Shown here one piece after another: positions 8,479 to 18,145 of a DNA stretch of 64,000 nucleotides. Every line of letters begins with the position of its first letter. Position 1 is the first letter of the stretch. Origin of the DNA: Smittia aterrima. Lineage: Eukaryota > Arthropoda > Insecta > Diptera > Chironomidae. The position numbers and the translations under genes are program-made. Under the pieces are notes generated by a model that worked only from the letters and a program-made list of their open reading frames with translations, had not been told where the DNA came from and ran no database searches. Where the stretch lies: the NCBI GenBank assembly GCA_033063855.1, contig CP093830.1, forward strand, positions 20,336,854 through 20,400,853, written 5' to 3'.

Positions 8479-9272
8479 TTAAGAGCAAGTGCTGGCAAGT
8501 AGTTCCCTTATCACCATCTCAAGTTCTTCTTTTCGCTCATTTGCCTTGTTAAGTTCCAATAACAAATCAGAATTTTCATCTTTGCAGAGAAGAAGTTCAT
8601 CACTGCATTCAATTTCAGTTGGCGGACATAGAATTGGAAGTTGTTCGTTTAATTCTCTGATTTCTTCCGGTGAATAAACATTTTTATCGACACAAGTATT
8701 ATATTTAAAGTTGGCAAATCGTAACTGACTTAACCCGCTCAAGAGATTGTGTCCAACGTGTTCGATTTTGTTATTGATGAAGGCAACATATTGAAGGTTT
8801 AGGTTGTGCTGAAATAAGTCGCCGGGAAGAGAGACTAATTTTCCATAAAAAACTGCAAACATTAAAAGCTCCGGAAACGGCTTTAAATCTTCGGATGAAA
8901 TCGTGGCTAAGTTTGATGAAACATATTCAATGCCTTTAATGTTTGGAAAGAACGTCTCGATCTCCTTCGGAATAAAAGTTAAGTCTTCACTATAAATACG
9001 AATGTATCCGACATCGAGATTGCTTTTTCCTTCTAGATGACTTCCTTTCACATTCTCGAGGATTATTCCGATTTCAGAAGCACGAACAGTTGGCTCACAA
9101 GTGTAAACTATTCCGATGATATTTGCATTAAAAAAACTGAAGTCACAATCGAAAGTCACTCCTTGCGAGGTTTCAAGACTCAATATCAAGACTAAGAAAG
9201 AGATTGACAACCTTTCATGACAAAAAAAAATGATTTAAATTTTGTAGCGATTTCTCGTTCATCGACTTACAT
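8479..9272 (-). CDS. Secreted LRR protein with minimal coiled coil, array copy F
   Basis: CDS complement(join(8479..9211,9271..9272)), 244 aa, the shortest intact copy. Start codon split AT|G by a 59-bp intron. Signal peptide (MLSISFLVLILSLETSQG), FDC and YTC cysteines, LRRs about 65-185 (FPNIKGIEYV, ISSEDLKPFPELLMF, NKIEHVGHNLLSGLSQLR), the LCPP and ECSDELLLC segment, then a single coiled-coil module ending ELEMVIRELLASTCS. Its 3' half is closest to truncated copy E, sharing the single-module tail. It shows that the coiled coil can be reduced to about 40 residues while the terminal cysteine motif is kept. Confidence 0.87.
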
Positions 9273-9490
9273 GTTCGCAGAAAGACTATAACTAACTGAA
9301 TGTACTCAAGCAGACCATCTTATCAGACATGTTCGTTATCAGACACGTAGACGCCAATATTGGCAATTCTGATGTCGCAAATTTATTAATCTTTCAAAAC
9401 AATAGATTAAAGCAATCACGACTTCCGATGATAAAAAAATTTCCGATAATAAAACTAAACAAATAAAGTCTCAAAATAACAAGAATTTAA

Positions 9491-10396
9491 TTAAGAACAA
9501 GTGCTGGCAAGTAATTCTCTGATCACCATTTTAAGTTCTTCGATTTCTTCATTTGCTTTTTCATTTTCCGATAACAAATCGGAATTTTCGCTGTTGCAGA
9601 CTAGAAGCTGATCACTGTTCGCTCTGTTCTCCATCTCAAGGTCTACGATTCGTTCATTTGCTTTTTCACTTTCCAATAATAAATTAGAATTTTCGTTGTT
9701 GCAGAGGAGAAGTTCATCACTGCAATAATCAACTTCAATTGGTGGACAGAGAATTGGAAGTTGTTCGTTTAGTTCTCTGATTTTTTCCAATGTATAAGCT
9801 CTTTCCTTGTTAATACAAATGTTTTCTCGAAAGTCCGCATATTGCAACTGGTTCAGTCTACCCAAAAGATTGTGACCGACGTGCTCGAGTTTGTTACCAA
9901 AAAAGCTGACAAACTGAAGGTTCAAACTGTCCTGGAATAAGTTGCCTTCTAGAGAATTTAAATTTCCACGGTAAATGTCAACATATATTAGCTTCGTGAA
10001 CGGCTTGAGATCTTCTGACGAAATCCTGGCTAAATTTGTACTGGAATAATGAATGCCTTTAAGGTTTGGAAAGAATTTTTCGATTTCTTTTGGAAAATAA
10101 TTTAAATCTTGTTGGAGGATAAGCAAGTACTCGACATCGAGTTTGTTTTTGCCTTCCAAATGGTTTCCTCCCACATTCTCAAGGATCACGCCACTTTCTG
10201 AGACGTGGACCGTAGCCTGGCATCCGTAATGCATTCCGATAACTGCTACATCGAAATTGCGGTAGTTACAATCGAAAGTAACTCCTTGCGAGATTTCAAT
10301 CGCAACGCTCAATATCAAAACAATGAAAGAGATTGACAGCCTTTCGAGGAATAATAAATTAAATTTTGTAACAATTTCACGTTCATCGACTTACAT
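9491..10396 (-). CDS. Secreted LRR/coiled-coil protein, array copy G
   Basis: CDS complement(join(9491..10340,10395..10396)), 283 aa, start codon split AT|G by a 54-bp intron. Signal peptide (MLSISFIVLILSVAIEISQG), FDC followed by YGC in place of YTC, LRRs about 70-190 (FPNLKGIHYS, ISSEDLKPFTKL, NKLEHVGHNLLGRLNQLQ), the NICIN/LCPP/DYCSDELLLC segment, a 35-residue coiled-coil module and a tail ending KMVIRELLASTCS. It is the most upstream gene of the array; only 94 bp separates its stop from the start of copy F, so F and G probably share little independent regulatory DNA. Confidence 0.87.
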
Positions 10397-12318
10397 GTTT
10401 GAAGCAAGACTGAAACTAACCAACTGAGCTTGAAGAGAATATCTTATCGAACATCCGCAAGTACTTGAACTTTGTAAAATTGTTAAAGTATTTTGCTGGT
10501 CACTTATGGAAATACTTATGCAAAGCTTATCAAACTGATAAGAATTTTTGAGCTTTTTTGTACTAATTAGTCAGCTTCTTTATCATATTAGATCATTAGT
10601 TTTTACAATTCCTTCGGCTGAAGCTATAAAATAATTTTTGTTTTCTTCAACTAAAAGTTTTTAGTGAAGCTCAAAAAAAGTTTTCGCCGAAAACAAACTT
10701 TATTCAAATTTTCGTGTTACAAAATTTCTGAATAAATTTTTAATGAATCAGCGCACCTAGTGGCGTATACTTGCAACTCATCCGCAACATATCCAGCGCA
10801 TATATTCAGCATTAATCGTATTCAGCGGCTCTATTGTTACTTTTTGTTGTGCATTGACTGCTAAGAATTGTCAGATAATTTCGGTATCGCGTTCAATATC
10901 CGGGTTGAAAAATAGTTCATCGATTGTGCAATTGCTGAAAGTTTTGCAATAACTTGGAGTGAAGACTGGATCACAATCGTATAATGCACAACGAGTGTTG
11001 AAAATTTCGTGAAAGAAAAAGCAAGGAAAGTCGGTGAAAATTAATATTTCCTGGAGATCTGCCCTCATTGGGCAATCAAACATGTGAAACCATTATTGAC
11101 GATGATTGCAGAAGCAAAGATTAATGATTTTGATCGAGATCTGGCGTGAAATATCTGTCATTTAAAAGCCGTGAAATCAAGGAAGAGAAAAAGTCCGCAA
11201 GAGAAAATCGTGTGGTCGTAGCTACTTGCTAGTGCTACTCACGCTAATCGCGTAAGTATTGGTTACGATTTCATCGTAAATGCGTAAAATATTTTTTGTG
11301 TGGTTGTGATTTTTCGACGAATTTCTCAAGAACTATAATTAATCGCGACTTTTTTTCTTCGAATATCTCGAAACGAAATGTCAGTTTTGTAATCAAGAAT
11401 GTGAGAAGCTTAAAGATAATGTCAATGAGATATGAAGAAATTGGAAATTTATCATCAAATGCGACACCTGCTTTTAATTTTCTGTCTGGTCCTCTTTGAA
11501 ATTATTATTCAAAATTAAATTTCTGAGGAAACATGAGAAAGTTATTGAATTTATCAATTCACAAATGACAAAGCCTTCAATTTGTCGCGTAAACCCTCGA
11601 AATCATCGGAAAAGTTAGTCATACGTCAAGAGTAATTGTGTATGTGCCTTTAGCTGTGTTCGTGGATATTTAATTCCACTCTCGTTTGTATTGAATGTTT
11701 ACATTTTTATTTTCGTCCAATTCCCGATGATTTCCCGTCATGTTCCCGACTCCTCGCATCATTAATAAGGTGCCAGGTGCTCATGCACGACACATGCTTA
11801 CCAAATGCATCGTGTGCTCAAATTTGTTTCACTATGATAAACGCATTCAAGCCTAAACTCTAATCAAAAAAGATAGAACGAGCGAAGAGTGGGGGAGACC
11901 AATCGATGATTTATTTATTGATCGATTTCTTTATCAGTTCTTTTCTCTTCTTGTTCGCTGAGCTTAATTGAAATGTTTTTATTTATAGAAGGTTCTTAAA
12001 CTAAGTTATCAGTTTATGCTTTCGATGGAAATTTGGTTTTAATTGAATTTTTGTTTATGTTGAAGGGAAAGTTTCATAAATTATGTCAACATTTGATTTT
12101 GATGAGTTCTTAATTAAAGAAAAAAAAACTCTGATTGATAAGAATTTGATTAAAGATTTGAGTGACATAATTTATGAAGTGATCCGCGATATTTTGTTTA
12201 ATTTCATGAATTTACTTATTTTTTTATTCTTTCTTTTTTTGATCCCTTGAACTTGAACGCGTTATCGTCACGTCCAGATTGTGGCTCGCTGAAGTCTCGA
12301 CGGGCAGTCTAAGGCGAT
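10397..12318. other. Long noncoding stretch between the LRR array and the Caskin gene
   Basis: About 1.9 kb without a convincing gene. A 70-codon minus-strand frame at 10871-11083 has six cysteines but no signal peptide or known motif. GATA-type words cluster at 10440-10590 behind copy G. The right part probably holds Caskin regulatory DNA. Confidence 0.4.
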
Positions 12319-12371
12319 TCAGTTTCACAGTGAGAGTGAAACTTTCAACCTGGAAATGAGAAAATTAAATG
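12319..12371 (+). other. Possible 5'UTR exon of the Caskin gene
   Basis: TTCAGTTTCAC resembles an initiator, and GGAAATGAGAAAATTAAATG is followed by a donor GTAAGCC at 12372. The 3' partner could be the acceptor TTTTAG just before the coding exon. Inferred only. Confidence 0.3.
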
Positions 12372-13253
12372 GTAAGCCACCGGCCGAATTAACAATTGTC
12401 ACATCTCACCATCAGTTTCGTTGATTTATCGATTCCGTCAGAGCAATTTTCTCATTAGTTCTCGTTTAATTAAAAAGTTTGCTTTCGTGTGAGTGCTGCA
12501 AACAACCTTGCGAATATTGAGAGCGATGATTGATGCATTAATCTGCGTAACGAATCAATTAAGACTATCCGCAGTCTTATCAAGAGCCCTCCACAAAACT
12601 GGGAGTTGATGACAATTGAAAAAAGTTTTTTGTTTTAATTGCTTCGTCGAGCAGAAAGCAAACGCAAAACGTTGAGATCGTTCTGGTCGAGTTAGATTCA
12701 GTGGACATTCCACTGTAACGTGATCAGCTTCTGTTTCTCAACGCATCAGCTTTCATCTGGTATTTAATTTAAATAAAAATAGAAAAAGACAAATATGTGG
12801 AAAACAGATCGCGCGCTTTGTTTTGTAAATATCTTTACGAAATCTGGTGCACAAAACACATAAACACGCGTCCACACATGTGATGGGCCGTGCAGTGGAT
12901 AACGACCGAAGACGATGATGCAATGAATGTGGAATCTCGAACAAAGTCTCAAGTTTTTTGAGAAAAACCATGAAAGAAAAACATTTCTTCATTGTGTAAC
13001 ATAAACCGCGATGTTTTCGTTCTCCACGAGGTTTTCGGCTCGTGAATCAAATCAATTATGATTCTTTTGCTATTTTTAAATCACGAACCCGCCTCACACT
13101 CTTCATCAGCATCTGGAACGGATGCGGTAATTAAACTGAACGTCTTTTGTTAGCGATCGGTTATGGAGAACTTTCTTTAAGATTCACTTCTTGTCAATCA
13201 GTTTCTAACAAAAAAAAACCTTTAAATTCATTTTAGTAAATAAATCTTCCATC

Positions 13254-15388
13254 ATGTCACGTCCACAAAAGTCGATTCCCCAGCCGAAGAAAGTGGCACC
13301 ACCGTCAGTGCCAGACATCTATCGTTATTCAACAGGCCCCGCATCGCCGTCAGCAACAGACGACGGTGGATTCAAACGGCATCTAATGGAACCATTATCG
13401 CCATCATGTCTAACTGTAGGATACCAACGAGGGTCTCGAATCGATCCGATCACTCACAAGGCAGCTGTCTATTATCATCAACAATATGGACTTCAAGAAG
13501 ATCAAGGAATCGATTTAACGCAATCGCCTGGTCGTGACTCTCCGGGATCATCGTCTGGATCAGCAGGAAGTGGCTCACGACATTCGACCGTCAGTTTGGA
13601 TTCAGGACGATCTTCCAGTTACTTAACAGGATCAGTTGATCGAATGAATCAACAGACTGACCATGACGTCATTGCCAACTGGCTTTTGATGTTGAACTCA
13701 GACGATTATTTGCCATACGCTGCCAACTTTAGTTCAGCGGGATATGATTTAGGAACAATAGCACGCATGACACCAGAAGACTTAACAGCCATTGGTATAA
13801 CAAACCCTCATCATCGCGAAGTAATCAAAGCGCACATTGACGAGTTACAAGTTAATGATAGTCTGCCTCATTTTGTTCCGGTAAGAAAAGTTTTACGAGC
13901 TCATTAACTTCAATTGCTGATAATAAATATTTCAGGGCTCAATCGACGAATGGCTTCGATTACTTCGTCTCGAGGAGTACATCACACAACTTCAAAACGA
14001 AGGATTTCAATCAGTTCGCGATATGACGAAGCTTAACGAAGAAGATCTTGAGGATATTGGAATCGTAAAACTTGGACATCAGAAGAAGATTCTCTTGGCA
14101 ATCAAGCGAGTCAAAGACATTTTGAACGGAAAAGTAGTGCCTTGCATCAACTTCTGTTGTCAGCCTTCGATGGGAGCTCAGCCGACCATTGCCATTGCGC
14201 CCATTTACTCTCAGGTTTGATGCCACTTACGTTTTTATTGAAATTTTATTAACAAAAATATGTCAACAGCCTCTTGAAGAACAATTCACGCACTTGCCAT
14301 CAAAAACAACATTTTTCGATCCGCGAATGTTGCCTGAGCATCATGCGGCGCCAGCTTATAATCCGCAAGCTATTCAGACTCATTATCAACATCATTCGGC
14401 TGCGATGACCCACGCGATGGTAAGTCGAACGTTGATATTGGCGACGAGAAATAAAAATTTAATTAATTCAACTTTCTCTTTAGAATTGGCGACGAAGCTT
14501 CGATGATGGTGACATCACACCGACGAATGAGATAATGGAAGCGAAAAATGATTCTTCGTCGGGTGGCGGAACTTTGCCGCGTCATCAACGCCTAGCGAAA
14601 CGAAATGTCTCTACCAAAATCGATCTTCCTCCCAAGCAACCGCTTTTCAACACTGACTACACGGCCGAAGCGAGGAAGCAAATGTCGATGTACTACAGCA
14701 CTCCGTCGCCATCAGATCCAACTGGAGCGATAAGAAGACAAAGTGGTCCTGTTTCAATGGACAATGAGCTTTGCCAAAAGATTGAAAAATGTTACATTGA
14801 CGGGCCTTCGGTTCATTACGGGCGAACAAGTTTGCCTCCTTCGCAATTCCAGTCGCCATATCACCATCAGATGATTTATCAGCAGCAGCAGATGATGCAC
14901 GGTGGTGGAAACTTTGGAAATCTCTACGCGGGACAAATGCATCAGACTCAAGCTGAAGTTCATGTGGAACATTCTCAAGCAGAAGTTTGTATGGTGAGCT
15001 TGGCGTTGATGAAACTTAAGCTGATGATTTAACAAAATTGTTTTCTCTTTTCTAGTCAAATTCATCAATCGATTCGATCGATCAGATTCCTTTCGCGAAT
15101 GAAAATGCGGGGACGATCAAGCAACGTCAACTGAATCGAGAGCTACCGCAATCTGCTTCTTCTTCATCTACATCATCGTCCAATTCATCAGCATCGACTG
15201 CGATTCCACTTTGCAGTTCTGGCGCTCGAGTGACTTCACCTGCAACCACTGAATGTGACACAAACCTCGACGATCCTGATGATTCCGATACAGTGTTCAA
15301 CGACATAAACATTATGCTCAATAAGCTGAACGGCGAGATCGACATCATGATTGATCAGCATGGAGCAGCAGCTGCCGAGGAAAATTAA
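13254..15388 (+). CDS. ckn: Caskin-family tandem SAM domain adaptor
   Basis: CDS join(13254..13880,13936..14214,14270..14419,14484..14993,15056..15388), 632 aa, all introns phase 0 and 50-70 bp. Two adjacent SAM domains occupy about residues 138-275: the first (VIANWLLMLNSDDYLPYA, TPEDLTAIGI) runs through PHFVPG into the second (IDEWLRLLRLEEYI, LEDIGIVKLGHQKK), the order and linker of Caskin proteins. Ser/Gly-rich and Gln/His-rich segments follow, and the end (FNDINIMLNKLNGEIDIM) resembles the short conserved Caskin tail. Caskins are neuronal scaffolds; fly Ckn acts with the receptor phosphatase Lar in axon guidance. No ankyrin repeats or SH3 domain are encoded here, unlike vertebrate Caskins. 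The start follows an acceptor, so a noncoding first exon is likely. Confidence 0.88.
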
Positions 15389-17650
15389 GAGAAACACGAA
15401 TTTTTTTTTGTTGGTCGAAAAATTCTGCTGGAAGAGAAAATATTTTCGTTGAGGATAATTTGACGTTTCCGACACGAAGCTTCCGCAGTCTCACTTAAAC
15501 GCATCCAGTGCGGCTAATTAAAAAAATAATTAAAATGAAAATACGATGATAAGAAAAGACTGAAACAGTGACATTCACAAAATCACGATGAAGTAAACTT
15601 AAAACTCACAAAAGAAAAATTGTCGACCGAGTAAATTAACTTACTGCTTTATACCTTGACAGATACAACACAGAATCTTGCATTCGATAATTGAGCATTT
15701 AAACAGAAAAGAAATGAACACAAAACCCGATTTTATTTATTTTTCAATAACGGAAATATCTCTGAGCATTTAAAGATGTTGAAGATTGCAGTGGACTTTC
15801 GAGAGAATCAACAAATTCCTTGCCACTTTGATCTCGTTAGCATAAAACGGAAGTTCACTGTCAGTTCTGTGATATGAAAGCTTTAGCTCTCAAAGATTTA
15901 TCAAGAATAATCTTCAATGTCTCGCCAACAACAAAATCCATTCCTGATCCGAAAATAATTTAAATTTTCTTTGTTTGTTTGAGAAAAAAATATTCTTCAC
16001 TTAATAATTAGAAGAAAACGCAGTTCCGTAGAAGAAACAAGAATTTAGAAATCAAAGTTGTTATAAATTTTCGTGTGTGGCATTCGTTAAGTATTATTGG
16101 CAACTTTTAGAGAACAAATCTCTTTACATTTATTGTCAAAGTCAAATATTCCACGTTTATCAGTTTTCACTTCATTCGATTTACTTGAAAGTTTCATTTG
16201 AACTTCTAGAGTAATTAGTTTGAGAGTACACAAACTCCTATCGAAGACATCGCGTCAAGAGCAGGTAGAATCAAGCCGAAATATCTAACTTTGTGTTCAA
16301 TTAAAAAATGAGACGTGAGGAGCTCGTCGATATAATTATTAAATATATTTACATTTTCTTGTGTAGCCAACGAAAGAAAACTAATTTCAATATCTTATAA
16401 TTGTGTAGAAATTAGTTGAGTAAAACGTGTACCTTAAAGAAAGAAAAGTTTTCTTGCAAGAGTTTTGAAGAAATCAGCGAAATATTTTTTTTTTCTATTT
16501 AAGTTGACCTTTTGTCTTGTGTTTAGGCTTTTTACTTTAATTTTACTAAGTTCAAAATTTTTAAAAGCAAAGGATTCTTCGTTTTAAGGGATTTTGATAT
16601 TATTCCATTGACTGCTGACTACCAACTCAGATTTAAGATCCTTCGCTAAGTACTATGAATGATTTTCAAGCAAAAAAGTAACTGAAGTTGAAACATTTGA
16701 ATTTATTCGAGAAACAAAAAGCAAGAAATAATAATTGTGTAAAAATTATGAAGTAAAGTTTAGTAGAAAGTTATAAAAATTGGAAGAACCTTCAATTGAG
16801 AAGCCATCGAAAGTTGGGAAAAGTCACAAGAAGAACAACTTTTAAAATATGTATCAAGTGGGAAAAAAAATAGTTAAAGTCGAGTCGGATTAGATTTTAA
16901 TTTCAATCTAAACAACTCGAAAAATCTGTTCGACTTGTAGCAACATCCAAAATAACACAAATAAACAAACAATGTTAATTATTCGAAACAAGTGTAGAAT
17001 TTGTATCTGAAGAACACACTAACGAGTATAACCTCTCCCTCCCCCAAACCTTCCCTCTATTAAACATAGCTCTATTCATATATCAGAAACTACCTAGAAA
17101 AATGTTAATTAAGCGGGAAGGAAAATACTTTTTATTACAACAAACAAACTTCTTAACAGAATCATTCATAAATAAATATAATAAATTATAACAAGAATAA
17201 TGTAAATTCCTTCTTCTTCCTCTTAATCTGCGGCCCCTTGAATATTTCAATGTATATGAGAAGAATTATAAACGATGAACATCAAAAGAGAAGAAAAAAA
17301 AAACTTTTCGAATAAAGGAAAAAAGTTGATAAAAAGATTTCTTTGTTTTATTAAGGACGATGGAGAGCTTTCGATGATTGGAGTCGGGAAAGGAGAACTT
17401 TCAGAAGAACATTGAGATGACTAAAGTCATGAGAGTTGTCCAATGCATTCATCAAACCAAAACTAGAATTCTTCTTCCAGTCGCATTCTTGAAAACACTG
17501 AGACGAATCTTTATTTATTTGATCAAATGTTGATAATCAAATATTTTCAAAACTTTCACGATTTGTTAAAAACTCATGACTTGACATTACACGTTTCGAT
17601 TTTGTGAATCAAATATTTTCATTTACAGAGTCACGTGCTATCAAATGAAA
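15389..17650 (+). other. Caskin 3' flank, probably a long 3'UTR
   Basis: About 2.2 kb after the stop codon without coding signal on either strand. It is A-rich on the plus strand and has repeated AATAAA-type words, the strongest cluster near 17170-17190. A long 3'UTR is typical of neuronal genes; the real end cannot be fixed. Confidence 0.45.
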
Positions 17651-17656
17651 TCTGAT

Positions 17657-17663
17657 TATAAAA
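17657..17663 (+). promoter_or_regulatory. TATA box of the small secreted peptide gene
   Basis: TATAAAA, 43 bp before the ATG, implying a leader of only about 10-15 bases. Confidence 0.6.
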
Positions 17664-17699
17664 CGATGGAGCAAATAATTTCCAAACATCGTGTCGAAC

Positions 17700-17873
17700 A
17701 TGACTTCAATCAGATCACTTCTCATCTTTACAATCATCGCTCTCTGCTTCTTCTTCCAGTCAGCAGGAGCTCAAGATAGATTAGATTCATTTCTGAAGAG
17801 ACTGACTCGAATCTTCATTGATGGGGGATCAACAACAGAAGCATCTTGCGCTATCAAGAAATTTTTCTCTTAA
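17700..17873 (+). CDS. Small secreted peptide, unrecognised
   Basis: 57 aa, single exon. Residues 1-24 form a strong signal peptide (SLLIFTIIALCFFFQSAGA). The remaining 32-33 residues start QDRLDSFLKRLTRIF, which plots as an amphipathic helix with Leu, Phe and Ile on one face and Lys, Arg and Asp on the other, and end CAIKKFFS with one cysteine. Net charge is slightly positive. A TATA box lies 43 bp upstream and AATAAA lies at 17897, so this looks like a compact real gene. It could be an antimicrobial-type peptide, venom/saliva-like peptide or other secreted factor; no family was recognised. An in-frame GTG nine bases upstream is ignored in favour of the ATG. Confidence 0.6.
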   Translation: MTSIRSLLIFTIIALCFFFQSAGAQDRLDSFLKRLTRIFIDGGSTTEASCAIKKFFS

Positions 17874-17896
17874 TACTCGAAATCAAGAGAAACTCA

Positions 17897-17902
17897 AATA
17901 AA
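17897..17902 (+). terminator. Poly(A) signal of the small peptide gene
   Basis: AATAAA, 24 bp after the stop codon. Confidence 0.6.
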
Positions 17903-18145
17903 TTCTGAATCAAAACAAGTTAAATAAATTTTTAAATTTATTTCTTTCAGAATTATGTTGATAATAAAGTTTTGTTGACATAACCAAATGTCCAGCGTTG
18001 ATTGACTTCAGTTGAGTCACAAGGAACTAAAGCCAACGTCAAATTATTGAAATCCGGTTCGATACAAAGTTCACTTCCTTCCAGAATAATTTGACTTGTT
18101 TCCTTTAATTGTTAAATAAATAATTGATTTAAATTCTTTCAAAGT

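Noticed and set aside
10871..11083. Minus-strand 70-codon frame rich in cysteine
   Set aside because: No signal peptide, no known cysteine spacing, no promoter or poly(A) signal placed sensibly; cysteine content alone is weak evidence.
12753..12992. Minus-strand 79-codon frame upstream of the Caskin gene
   Set aside because: Start and end show no gene signals, and the sequence lies in the presumed Caskin first intron.
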